Assembly: GCA_009928745.1 (NCBI GenBank)
Contig: SACC01000017.1
Location: 1-13,041 of the forward strand
DNA length: 13,041 nt
Source of the DNA: Clostridia bacterium
GTDB lineage: Bacteria; Bacillota; Clostridia; Christensenellales; CAG-1252
Direction: 5' to 3'
The first letter of the stretch is position 1. Every line of letters starts with the position of its first letter. The notes below the pieces were generated by a model that was given only the letters and a program-made list of their open reading frames with translations, made no database searches and was not told where the DNA came from. Positions 1-7,287 of this stretch are shown here, piece by piece. A program made the translations under genes and the position numbers.

Positions 1-37
1 AATTAAAACATTAAAGCAGGCTATTTATTTTCGGCTA

Positions 38-66
38 TTGACAGATAAAACCCTCTGTGCAATAAT
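38..66 (+). promoter_or_regulatory. Predicted sigma-A promoter of the SDR gene
   Basis: A perfect -35 hexamer TTGACA lies at 38-43. After a 17-base spacer comes AATAAT at 61-66; TAATAT at 63-68 with a 19-base spacer is an alternative -10. Transcription would begin near 73, only about 15 bases before the chosen ATG at 88, which leaves just enough room for the Shine-Dalgarno sequence. The -10 and start region overlap a 16-base AT-only palindrome at 62-77. Confidence 0.45.
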
Positions 67-77
67 ATTAATATTAT
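62..77. repeat. Perfect 16-base AT palindrome over the promoter and start region
   Basis: ATAATATTAATATTAT at 62-77 is its own reverse complement. It sits between the predicted -10 element and the Shine-Dalgarno sequence of the SDR gene, where an operator would block transcription or translation start. Because it contains only A and T in an AT-rich spacer, chance is a real alternative. Confidence 0.3.
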
Positions 78-87
78 GGAGGGAAAT

Positions 88-1101
88 ATGAGCGAAAAAA
101 TATTTGGTAATGCAGCAAAACGGGTTTTTTTGGTAACAGGCGCTTCCGGCTTTCTCGGGAAAGAGATTGTAAAGCATATTTTAAGCGAGGGCGGAAAGGT
201 AATTGCCGCCGATATGCGCACCGCGCCGCAGCTTAAGGAAATTAATAATCCCAATTTAGAACTATGGGAAGTTAATCTGACTGGCGACTTCGCTATGCCT
301 AAAGGCGTAACCGATGTAATACACGCGGCAGGCAAGGTAGCAGATTGGGGCTCATACGAGAGCTTTTACAATATCAATGTCGCGGCAACCGAAAAATTGA
401 TGAAGCTTGCCAAGGAAAGCAAGGTGAAAAACTTCTTATTTATAAGCTCTATTGACATTCACGGCTTTTTCGGTCACAACGAGGAGACTGAGGACGGTAC
501 ATATTACCCTTCAAAATGCTTTTATCCTGCGACTAAGACCATTGCCGAGAATATGGTCAAGGCATTTAACTCTCCCGAGATGAAAACTGTCTGTATTCGC
601 CCGTGCACTGTTTACGGTCCAGGCGACACAACGGTACAGGGACCTATTATGGATGCAATAATCAAAGGACAAATGGGCTTTATTGATAAAGGCAAGCGCC
701 TTATAACGAGAATATATGTAACCGATTTGGTACAGGGATTGTGCAAAGCGTTGGAGAAAGGACGCGGAGGAGAGGCGTACAATATTGTCTCGGGCGAAAA
801 AATCAACTGGATGGAATGGGTTGAGGCAATCGCGAAGGAGCTCAACGTCAAGACACCTACGACAACAGCGCCTTACTGGGCTGCGCTAACTGTTGCTTCG
901 ATAATGGAAGGAGTGTACAAACTCTTCAGATCAAAGACGCCTCCGCTATTAACCAGAATGCGCATACAGCACGCTGGTCACGACTTTTATTTTGTGCCTA
1001 CAAAAGCAAAAACCGAGCTGGGTTTTGAACCCCAAATGCCGTGGAAAGAGGGTATAAAGCTAATGGTAGAGGAATACAAGGCGCGCAAAGGCATAAAGTA
1101 A
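88..1101 (+). CDS. Extended SDR: NAD-dependent epimerase/dehydratase, 3-beta-HSD-like
   Basis: This 337-residue extended short-chain dehydrogenase should act in the cytoplasm on a nucleotide sugar, sterol-like or other hydroxylated substrate with NAD(P). The N-terminal Rossmann fold shows VTGASGFLG (GxxGxxG, G18 to G24), an Asp at the end of strand 2 (D42, favouring NAD), the SS pair in LFISSIDIHG, and the catalytic YxxxK as Y146/K150 (YPATK). It continues with RPCTVYGPGD and a C-terminal 'KAKTELGFEPQMPWKEGI' block, as in the 3-beta-hydroxysteroid dehydrogenase/epimerase group. ATG at 88 was chosen over the in-frame ATG at 76 because GGAGGG at 78-83 lies between them, 4-5 bases before 88. The gene is alone on its strand; its 3' neighbour is convergent. 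Substrate cannot be read from the sequence: UDP-sugar epimerase, dihydroflavonol-reductase-like or sterol-type dehydrogenase are all possible. Confidence 0.88.
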   Translation: MSEKIFGNAAKRVFLVTGASGFLGKEIVKHILSEGGKVIAADMRTAPQLKEINNPNLELWEVNLTGDFAMPKGVTDVIHAAGKVADWGSYESFYNINVAATEKLMKLAKESKVKNFLFISSIDIHGFFGHNEETEDGTYYPSKCFYPATKTIAENMVKAFNSPEMKTVCIRPCTVYGPGDTTVQGPIMDAIIKGQMGFIDKGKRLITRIYVTDLVQGLCKALEKGRGGEAYNIVSGEKINWMEWVEAIAKELNVKTPTTTAPYWAALTVASIMEGVYKLFRSKTPPLLTRMRIQHAGHDFYFVPTKAKTELGFEPQMPWKEGIKLMVEEYKARKGIK

Positions 1102-1119
1102 AACTTCTTCAAAACCCCC

Positions 1120-1160
1120 ATTTTGAGCTATGCTCAAAATCAAGCCCCTTTGACAAAGGG
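1120..1160 (+). repeat. Two adjacent small hairpins downstream of the SDR gene
   Basis: ATTTTGAGC (1120-1128) and GCTCAAAAT (1132-1140) form a perfect 9-base-pair stem with a 3-base loop. CCCTTT (1146-1151) and AAAGGG (1155-1160) follow as a second stem with a 3-base loop. The pair begins about 20 bases after the SDR stop codon and is followed by a moderately T-rich stretch (GTTATTTACTATTATCTTTT). It may act as a terminator or 3' end stabiliser, or be a remnant of a dispersed palindromic repeat. Confidence 0.45.
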
Positions 1161-1255
1161 TGAGTTATTTACTATTATCTTTTGAACTTTATTTGTAATA
1201 AGTATTATTGTACTAATTAATATTCTAGTAAGATGTTTTCAATTATTTATCTACA

Positions 1256-1294
1256 TAATATGCCCCGAAATCTAGCGAACTTCGGGGCATATTA
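1256..1294. terminator. Likely bidirectional terminator between convergent genes
   Basis: A perfect 14-base-pair inverted repeat has arms at 1256-1269 and 1281-1294, with an 11-base loop and a GCCCCGAA core. It lies between the convergent SDR (+) and O-antigen ligase-like (-) genes. Neither side carries a strong run of T, so it is a weaker intrinsic terminator than the one at 4748-4774, but position and stem strength fit termination from both sides. Confidence 0.6.
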
Positions 1295-1334
1295 ATAAAT
1301 GTTTATATTGTTTTATATTGCTTTTTAATCAAGG

Positions 1335-2969
1335 TTATCGCTTAGCAGTCGTCTTGGTATTCTGTTCTGCTAGTACATAGTACAGAGTAAGCTGCAGCAT
1401 AAACATCAAAGGCACAAAAATACCGGGATTGACAAGTGACATAAGATACAGTCCGAGAGTGCATAAATATATAGTGAAGTTAAAAAAGCTTTTATTTTGT
1501 CTTAATAGACGGATCCGCGATACAAACATATATGCGTACGCGATAACTCCGACAAGTCCCATACTACCGATTATCTGGATGGGCGCAGAGTGATAAAAAT
1601 GCATGGTTGCCGTACGCGGCTGATAATATGCGTCGGTGCCGCTGTAGCCTATCCCCGTCCCGAATATCGGGAAACGGTAAAAGTTTTTCATAGCTAGATC
1701 CGCCATCATCCCCCTGCTGTAATCCATTTTTACAAGGATTACGAGCGCTTTTTCCCAGAAAACAAATACTCCCGCGCACATTATCAAAAACACCGCGGCG
1801 GTGGCTAGTACCAATACGCGCTGGAGCCTTTTGGGCATAACATACAATGCGATAAAATAACTGACGACTAATATTGATGCAATTGCAATCAACAGATACA
1901 TCTTCCAGTTGTCTTGAAGTCGGAAGGCGTAATTGGTAAACATCGGTATCCAAATTTTTTCATAGCCTACTACGATTATTATTGCAACAAGCGCCGCAAT
2001 TATAGCAAGCGCAATCGCATACTGTTTGCGTTTTGCCTTATCAAGGTACATTGTAATAATAATAAGAGGGAGCGTGAGCGCAAAGGAGAAAAATAAACCT
2101 GACCGTGAGGAAGAGAATAGCATTGTAAAGCCTTGCAGCACTCCGCTGATAAAGCATATGACGCCGTACTTCTTCTTGGCCGCAACATAAAAAGAGAAGG
2201 GCATAATCATAAGAATTATAGTGGATAAATTGTTGGAAATACTAAAGAACCGCTCAATAATATTATAGGTAAAAGGCGGTCCGAGAAGGGCGGGTATTGC
2301 GTTGGTTGCGTATTGTAGCGCCAGCATTATGAATGCAAACACACCCGCGATAAACATTGCGAAGGCAAAGTACTCTTTGGTGTCGTAATCGCGGCGCGGG
2401 TTAATGTATTTGTGAAAAATAAGATAAGAGACCAGCATACCAACGCCGAGCGCCAGTACATAATAGAGCGTTGTCGGGTTAAAATATTCGGCAGAAGTAA
2501 TTGACCCTATGCCGCCAAGCAGTAACGCTGCGCTTACCGCAACATATGGGAAGAATAATTTGCCCAGCCTTTTGCCGCGTTGCATTTTGCGCGGACGGTA
2601 ATAAATAATATGGAATACTACAGAGATAATCACTATTACTATAATCCAAGCATAATTTTTGAAGATGTTAAAGCTGTCATACATACGCAAAACTGACATT
2701 GCGGCAAGCAATATCGGAAGATATGTCGGCATAATATCTCTTTCAAATATCAATATTATCGATATGAAAAGCAAAAAAGTAATAATGCCCTGAACCTCTG
2801 TTTCAAGGGCGAAGAACAAGGTAGCGAGCGCAAGGCAAAACACCATAAAAGCCTTGCTCATAATAAAAGCCCGCAGTCTTTCAAAATAAATTATTTTAAC
2901 TGACGGTGTGGAGGCCATGTCCTCCATTATCAGGGGAAAATCAATATGGAATTTATTAACGTTATACAT
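1335..2969 (-). CDS. O-antigen ligase/polymerase-like membrane protein (Wzy_C type)
   Basis: The 544-residue product is strongly hydrophobic, with about a dozen predicted membrane segments starting near residue 38. It resembles the O-antigen ligase/Wzy superfamily, which joins or polymerises lipid-linked glycans on the outer face of the membrane. The diagnostic part is the large extracytoplasmic loop: YSRGMMADLAMKNF (Arg419), FRPIFGTGIGYSG-like spacing in 'FPIFGTGIGYSG', then MHFYHSAPIQIIGSMGLVGV with His460. This matches the family layout R...(F)GxGxG...H(N/S)...LGxxG. The start at 2969 has AAGG five bases upstream; the ATG at 2918 follows GGAGG too closely (2 bases) to be a good start, and a start at 2861 lacks a Shine-Dalgarno sequence. 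It is transcribed alone, divergent from the sugar kinase. Specific ligase or polymerase activity and the glycan are unknown. Confidence 0.82.
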   Translation of the reverse strand: MYNVNKFHIDFPLIMEDMASTPSVKIIYFERLRAFIMSKAFMVFCLALATLFFALETEVQGIITFLLFISIILIFERDIMPTYLPILLAAMSVLRMYDSFNIFKNYAWIIVIVIISVVFHIIYYRPRKMQRGKRLGKLFFPYVAVSAALLLGGIGSITSAEYFNPTTLYYVLALGVGMLVSYLIFHKYINPRRDYDTKEYFAFAMFIAGVFAFIMLALQYATNAIPALLGPPFTYNIIERFFSISNNLSTIILMIMPFSFYVAAKKKYGVICFISGVLQGFTMLFSSSRSGLFFSFALTLPLIIITMYLDKAKRKQYAIALAIIAALVAIIIVVGYEKIWIPMFTNYAFRLQDNWKMYLLIAIASILVVSYFIALYVMPKRLQRVLVLATAAVFLIMCAGVFVFWEKALVILVKMDYSRGMMADLAMKNFYRFPIFGTGIGYSGTDAYYQPRTATMHFYHSAPIQIIGSMGLVGVIAYAYMFVSRIRLLRQNKSFFNFTIYLCTLGLYLMSLVNPGIFVPLMFMLQLTLYYVLAEQNTKTTAKR

Positions 2970-2983
2970 TTTTACCTTACACT

Positions 2984-3012
2984 ATTGTACAAATATGATA
3001 TAATTATAACAA
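2984..3012 (-). promoter_or_regulatory. Candidate promoter of the O-antigen ligase-like gene
   Basis: On the minus strand TTGTTA (3012-3007), a 17-base spacer and TACAAT (2989-2984) resemble a sigma-A promoter. The predicted start near 2977 would give a leader of about eight bases before the ATG at 2969, unusually short. Either the real promoter lies further upstream in this AT-rich spacer, or translation starts further inside the gene. Confidence 0.3.
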
Positions 3013-3059
3013 AATTTCGATATATGTTCAACAAGGATAAGTGTATTTTACGAAAAATG

Positions 3060-3088
3060 TTGAAATTTATTCGGATTAATAATATAAT
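3060..3088 (+). promoter_or_regulatory. Predicted sigma-A promoter of the FGGY kinase gene
   Basis: TTGAAA at 3060-3065, a 17-base spacer and a perfect TATAAT at 3083-3088 make a near-consensus promoter. The predicted leader is about 40 bases and contains AGGGG just before the ATG at 3137. Confidence 0.6.
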
Positions 3089-3136
3089 TTAAATATTAAT
3101 ACTGGGTAAACAAGATTTTACCAAAATAGGGGTAAC

Positions 3137-4666
3137 ATGAAATATATTTTAGCGCACGACATAGGCACAAGCTCCGATAAAGCGGTACTTGTAAGTTTTG
3201 AAGGCAAAATAATTGATACGGCAACGGAAAACTATCCTACTTACTATCCGTATCCTGCTTGGGTAGAGCAGAATCCCGCCGATTACTGGAACGCGGTTAC
3301 CCTGACAAGTAATAAGATTATCAAAAAAACGGGGATTGACCCCAAAGACATCTGCGGAATCGTGTTCTCCACTCAGGCGCAGGGAATTATTCCTATGGAT
3401 AAAGAGGGCAATACGCTATACAACAACATAACATGGGTTGACGGCAGAGCAGAGAAGCAGGCGCAGTCTATAATGAAAAAACTCGGCGGTAAAAGGCTAT
3501 TCACCTTGATTGCCGGCACGCCTATAATGGGTAAGGATTGTATAGCAAAGATTATATGGCTCAAAGAAGAAAGACCCGATGTGTACAATCATACGCATTG
3601 TATTCTCGATGTGAACGGATATCTCAAATATAAATGCACGGGCGAAAAAGTCTTTGAGCTGTCGGGCGCCTCATCATACGGGCTTGATCTAAAGAAGAAA
3701 CAGTGGCTTAGCGTGTTAAGTCTTACCGGTATGGATATGAAAAAACTGCCGCCTCTTGTAAGAAGCATTGACAAGGTAGGCAACGGACTTACCAAGGAAG
3801 CCGCGGCAGAAATGGGACTTATTGCAGGTACTCCCGTATTCGGGGGGTGCGACGACGTGCAGGCGGCGGCAGTAGGCGCGGGTATGAGCTCGGACGGGGA
3901 TGTGCATATATATCTAGGGACTTCCGCATGGGTTGCGGCAACATCAAAGAACAGCACCAAGTTTTCGCACGGCGCGGCGGCTATTCAGAGCGCTAACCCT
4001 GCAATGAACTTGATAGCAGGCATAACTGAAGCGGCAGGCAGCGATATCCAATGGATATGCGATCAGTTTTTCCGTCACGAAAAGGAGAAGCTTGGCGAGG
4101 GTATTTATGAATACATGGATAAGGTGATTGAGAGTATCCCCGCAGGCAGCGATTATCTTATTTGCACACCGTGGATGCTTGGCGAGAGATGTCCGGTCAG
4201 CTCAACTACAACGCGGGCGACGCTGTTTAATATGAGTCCCTCGCATACAAGAGAACATATAATGCGCGCCGTATATGAGGGCATCGCTTTTAATCTGCGT
4301 TGGATACTGGAGAATTTCAAAAAAGATTACGGATTCGCCTGCAAAAGTTTTCGAATAATAGGCGGCGGCGCGCTGGATAAGGCGTGGATGCAGATTATTG
4401 CGGATATTACGAATACCGAATTCGAGGTAGTCGATAATCCGCGTAGCGCAGGAGCGTTAGGCTCTGCGGTTATCGCGCTAATCGGGCTTGGAGAGCTTCC
4501 GAGCTTTGAGGCGGCAAGAACCTTTGTCAAGGTGAGCAAAGTATATCGTCCGGACTCAAAAAATGTTGCAATTTATAACGAAATGTTCAAAACTTACAAA
4601 AGCCTTTACTCAGATCTTAAAAAGACTTACCGCAAAGCGAACGGAAAGAGATTTTCCAGTCAGTGA
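3137..4666 (+). CDS. FGGY-family carbohydrate kinase (xylulokinase-like)
   Basis: This 509-residue kinase should phosphorylate a sugar, ketose or polyol with ATP in the cytoplasm. Length and two-domain layout match the FGGY family: the N-terminal domain (about 1-248) opens with HDIGTSSDKAVL (phosphate loop, residues 7-18), then VEQNPADYWNAV, GIVFSTQAQG and NNITWVDGR; the second domain (about 255-455) carries the GGG of IIGGGALDKAW (409-411) and the NPRSAGALGSAVIA block. The catalytic Asp is likely D239 in GGCDDVQAA, where xylulokinases have GGGDN. AGGGG precedes the ATG at a suitable distance. It has its own promoter and terminator, so it is monocistronic. The FGGY family includes xylulo-, glycero-, glucono-, ribulo- and erythritol kinases; xylulokinase-like is the best guess but the substrate is not fixed by motif. 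A kinase giving a ketose phosphate would suit the transketolase downstream, but this is inference. Confidence 0.9.
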   Translation: MKYILAHDIGTSSDKAVLVSFEGKIIDTATENYPTYYPYPAWVEQNPADYWNAVTLTSNKIIKKTGIDPKDICGIVFSTQAQGIIPMDKEGNTLYNNITWVDGRAEKQAQSIMKKLGGKRLFTLIAGTPIMGKDCIAKIIWLKEERPDVYNHTHCILDVNGYLKYKCTGEKVFELSGASSYGLDLKKKQWLSVLSLTGMDMKKLPPLVRSIDKVGNGLTKEAAAEMGLIAGTPVFGGCDDVQAAAVGAGMSSDGDVHIYLGTSAWVAATSKNSTKFSHGAAAIQSANPAMNLIAGITEAAGSDIQWICDQFFRHEKEKLGEGIYEYMDKVIESIPAGSDYLICTPWMLGERCPVSSTTTRATLFNMSPSHTREHIMRAVYEGIAFNLRWILENFKKDYGFACKSFRIIGGGALDKAWMQIIADITNTEFEVVDNPRSAGALGSAVIALIGLGELPSFEAARTFVKVSKVYRPDSKNVAIYNEMFKTYKSLYSDLKKTYRKANGKRFSSQ

Positions 4667-4747
4667 TATAACCAACTTGCCAAACAACAAATACGGTGAA
4701 AGGTAAGCTTTCTACCATAAACTACGAATTATCCGATTTTAGACATA

Positions 4748-4774
4748 AAAAGCAAGCCGAGAAGGCTTGCTTTT
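4748..4774. terminator. Bidirectional intrinsic terminator
   Basis: AAAAGCAAGCC (4748-4758), loop GAGAA and GGCTTGCTTTT (4764-4774) form a perfect 11-base-pair stem. The arms are flanked by A's on one side and T's on the other, so it reads as a terminator in both directions. It serves the convergent kinase (+) and lipoprotein (-) genes. Confidence 0.88.
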
Positions 4775-4798
4775 CTATGGTTTGCTAGTTTTATAATT

Positions 4799-5497
4799 TT
4801 ACTTTATAATCCATTCGGCGTACAGTATCAAGTCGTCCGTCCCCTTTATATCCGTCGCAAAATCCCATTTATTAACACATTCAGGTTCAGTATACCATCC
4901 GCCGAAAAGATAACCTTCCCGCTTAGGTTCGTATGGGATAGTTTTTATTTTTTGGTGGATAGCAATGTCGTCCACCCAATAATATCCGCCATTGACCTCG
5001 TCCGAGTAATTATTCATATAAGACACATTCGCCGGCAAAATCGATTTGTATCCCCAACTTACATAGGTATCCACAAATGCGGAAGCTGTGTATTTATTCC
5101 CCCCAAAGGTGTTATCCTTAGGGGCTTGTTTGGGGGGAGTTTTTGATAAAAATATGGTCTCTCCAAGATTAATGCAACCCCTAAATAAGTCGGCACGATT
5201 GATTATGCAGCCCCCCGGTATAAAAACCTTTTTCAGTTTATTGCTACTCATATAATTGCTTCCATAAAGCGTGCCGATAGCAAAAACATCTATGCCGTTA
5301 ATTTCGGTCGGAAAAGCTATCTCTTCCTGCTCTTTGCCCAAGTCGGTTAATCCGTGGATGTTGACTGCGTCGATTACTTCTAAACATCTAAAATAGCCTG
5401 ATTCAAAAATATCGTCAGAATCATAGCAAGAATACAACGGCAAAATACCTATCGCTATAATTAATAAAATTAATAATGGTACAAAATATTTTTTCAT
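4799..5497 (-). CDS. Small lipoprotein with LRR-like core and InlB-type C-terminal repeat
   Basis: A 232-residue predicted surface lipoprotein. The N-terminus MKKYFVPLLILLIIAIGILPLYSC is a typical lipoprotein signal with the modified Cys at residue 24. The middle (LGKEQEEIAFPTEINGIDVFAIG..., KLKKVFIPGG) resembles the beta-strand spacing of BspA-type leucine-rich repeats. The C-terminus (IKTIPYEPKREGYLFGGWYTEPE..., ending LILYAEWI) is a Listeria-Bacteroides/InlB B-type repeat found in secreted Firmicutes proteins. ATG at 5497 was chosen because the signal peptide begins there; an AAGGGG lies about 13 bases upstream, slightly far. An extended GTG start at 5536 would overlap the preceding gene and spoil the signal. 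It is the second gene of a two-gene operon, 23 bases after its paralogue, and ends at the terminator shared with the kinase. Function unknown; such repeats suggest surface display or binding. Confidence 0.8.
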   Translation of the reverse strand: MKKYFVPLLILLIIAIGILPLYSCYDSDDIFESGYFRCLEVIDAVNIHGLTDLGKEQEEIAFPTEINGIDVFAIGTLYGSNYMSSNKLKKVFIPGGCIINRADLFRGCINLGETIFLSKTPPKQAPKDNTFGGNKYTASAFVDTYVSWGYKSILPANVSYMNNYSDEVNGGYYWVDDIAIHQKIKTIPYEPKREGYLFGGWYTEPECVNKWDFATDIKGTDDLILYAEWIIK

Positions 5498-5520
5498 CTT
5501 CTTGCTAAATCCCCTTGTTT

Positions 5521-6270
5521 TTATTTTTCTATCCACTTGGCATACACTGTCAATCTGTTGCTAGGAAGATTTTCATCATTATAAACCCACTCAATCAACC
5601 CGTCAGTCTCCGTATACCATCCCCCGAATTCATAGCCTACCCGTGTCGGATTTTCGGGTATCGTTTTTATCCGATCATTATCTACCCGATCTATCCAGTA
5701 ATATCCCCCATTAATTGCATCCGGATAATTATACATGAACGAAATATTAGCCGGAAATACGTTAGATACATTATCATAAATCTTATCATTATTAACATAT
5801 TCGTCGAATGGAATACAAAATTTTGTTTCGGAAAACAACGGAAGTTCAAAAATATAATAACGCGGTCTGCACGGCGGGGATACCGTATTGATTATAATCT
5901 TTTTTATTGAGGAATTATAAAAAACTTTTTCGTAAGAAAACTCAACGCTTGAAGGGATAAATACCTTAATCAAGTTTTCACTCATCATATAATTCTTCCC
6001 GTAATCGTATCCAAGTTTATTAACTGGCTTTCCGTCAATCTCCGCCGGAAAAACTATCTCGGTCAATTCTTTCGCGGCATCGGTCAGTCCTGCAATACAG
6101 ACACCTTCATAAAACGTGTAACACATAAACAAATCTGTTTCGAAATATTCAGGATGACCTTTTAGATCGTCCATATATCCGCACGAACTAAAAGATAATA
6201 GTAAACACACTAATAAACACATTATTATAATAATTAAAACAAATTTGTTAAAATATCTTGCTTTTCCCAT
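5521..6270 (-). CDS. Small lipoprotein, paralogue of the downstream gene
   Basis: A 249-residue predicted lipoprotein. A charged N-terminus and one hydrophobic segment lead to LLLSFSSC, with Cys30 as the likely lipidated residue (Phe at -3 is less usual). It shares the plan of its neighbour: an LRR-like core (LTEIVFPAEIDGKPVNKLGYDYG..., LIKVFIPSSV, IKKIIINTVSPP), then PANISFMYNYPDAINGGYYWID and the repeat IKTIPENPTRVGYEFGGWYTE...LTVYAKWIEK. ATG at 6270 has AAAGGGG eight bases upstream and starts directly at the signal peptide, so the longer reading from 6324 is unlikely. It is first in the operon, with a consensus promoter. The two genes are clearly a tandem duplication that has since diverged. 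Role unknown; a surface adhesin or ligand-binding protein is inferred from the repeat types only. Confidence 0.8.
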   Translation of the reverse strand: MGKARYFNKFVLIIIIMCLLVCLLLSFSSCGYMDDLKGHPEYFETDLFMCYTFYEGVCIAGLTDAAKELTEIVFPAEIDGKPVNKLGYDYGKNYMMSENLIKVFIPSSVEFSYEKVFYNSSIKKIIINTVSPPCRPRYYIFELPLFSETKFCIPFDEYVNNDKIYDNVSNVFPANISFMYNYPDAINGGYYWIDRVDNDRIKTIPENPTRVGYEFGGWYTETDGLIEWVYNDENLPSNRLTVYAKWIEK

Positions 6271-6331
6271 GCGGCTGTCCCCTTTAAGTAAGAAAGTAGT
6301 TAATATTCGTCCCCCGAATTCCATTATTTAT

Positions 6332-6360
6332 ATTTTATTTTAATTATTAAATTTTGTCAA
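6332..6360 (-). promoter_or_regulatory. Predicted strong sigma-A promoter of the lipoprotein operon
   Basis: On the minus strand a perfect TTGACA (6360-6355), a 17-base spacer and TAAAAT (6337-6332) form a near-consensus promoter. The start would be near 6325, giving a leader of about 55 bases to the ATG at 6270. Confidence 0.6.
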
Positions 6361-6449
6361 TGCATAATTTATAAGAGGTATGGACACCTGTCAATAAATC
6401 TAAATTTTTTTAATCTACAAACCATAGTACATTTTTTGAAAACTGACTA

Positions 6450-6478
6450 TTGAAATATGTTAAACAATATGTTATTAT
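6450..6478 (+). promoter_or_regulatory. Predicted promoter of the SCP-2/aminotransferase/transketolase operon
   Basis: TTGAAA (6450-6455), a 17-base spacer and TATTAT (6473-6478) resemble a sigma-A promoter. Transcription would begin near 6485, just ahead of GGGAGG at 6498-6503. The region is almost pure A/T, so other -10-like matches exist. Confidence 0.45.
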
Positions 6479-6510
6479 TATATTATATTATTTTTTTGGG
6501 AGGTTTATCT

Positions 6511-7275
6511 ATGGATATGGTTACCAAGGCAAAGATAAATTTATTTGCGGTATTACGTAATCTTCAAGACCTTTGCACTATGGATCCTGTGGCGGCAGAT
6601 ATGATAAAAAATGAGAATATCTCCGTGCAGTTTAAAGTTCCTAATGTTGGCATAGGCACATTGAGGTTTGCAGACGGCAAATGCACATTTGTAAGGGGCA
6701 AAGGACCGGCATCTTTGAAGTTGTGGTTCACATCACCTGAGCATTTTAACACGATGATAGACGGAGGCAAGACTATACCTATATTCATCAATGTATTCAA
6801 AGTGGGCTTTTTGCTCAACACATTTATGAAACTAGCCGACAGAATGGCGTATTTCCTTAAACCTCCTGCAGACAAGAAAGCGGAATTGCTTAAGGATCCA
6901 GAGTATTTTAAGATCAACACCATACTTACAGCTTATACCGCATTTAACGCAATGGCAGAAATCGCCAACAGCGACAAAATCGGCAAGGCGTGCGCTTATC
7001 GTATGTTCGACGGCGTAATACTTATGGAGATCAAGGGCGGACCTTCGCTCAATATTACCGTTAAAGACCATCTGTTGTCGGTAGGTGTGGGCAAAGTCAA
7101 ACTGCCTACTGCCACAATGACTTTCAACAGCATGGAATTCGCGCACAAATTATTGAACGGCGAAGCGTCAACCTTCGGCGGCATGGGATCGGGCGATTTT
7201 GGACTTAGCGGCGCAGTGGCATTGCTTGAGCAAATGGGTAAGCTACTTAATTTAGTTAGCGTTTATCTAGGATAG
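6511..7275 (+). CDS. SCP-2-like (sterol carrier type) protein, operon gene 1
   Basis: A 254-residue cytoplasmic protein that I read as two SCP-2-like alpha/beta domains, a fold known to bind sterols, fatty acyl chains and other hydrophobic ligands. Residues about 36-90 (ISVQFKVPNVGIGTLRFADGKCTFVRGKG...LWFTSPEHFNTMIDGG) and about 145-235 (YRMFDGVILMEIKGG...MTFNSMEFAHKLLNGEAS) each show strands followed by the helix-plus-Gly ending typical of SCP-2. A hydrophobic linker at about 92-125 joins them. The ATG at 6511 follows GGGAGG by seven bases; the longer reading from 6457 lies over the predicted promoter. There is no signal peptide. It is 12 bases before the aminotransferase and is related to the last gene of the operon (10488-11315). 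The SCP-2 assignment comes from pattern resemblance and is moderate; ligand and function are unknown. Confidence 0.72.
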   Translation: MDMVTKAKINLFAVLRNLQDLCTMDPVAADMIKNENISVQFKVPNVGIGTLRFADGKCTFVRGKGPASLKLWFTSPEHFNTMIDGGKTIPIFINVFKVGFLLNTFMKLADRMAYFLKPPADKKAELLKDPEYFKINTILTAYTAFNAMAEIANSDKIGKACAYRMFDGVILMEIKGGPSLNITVKDHLLSVGVGKVKLPTATMTFNSMEFAHKLLNGEASTFGGMGSGDFGLSGAVALLEQMGKLLNLVSVYLG

Positions 7276-7287
7276 GAGGATGATAAT

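Noticed and set aside
5515..5910. A 131-residue open frame on the + strand opposite the lipoprotein genes
   Set aside because: Antisense to a gene with signal peptide, Shine-Dalgarno and conserved repeat; low-complexity I/Y-rich product without a plausible start.
6370..6400. Small inverted repeat AGGT...ACCT near 6376-6389 as an operator
   Set aside because: Only four base pairs; expected by chance in a spacer of this length.
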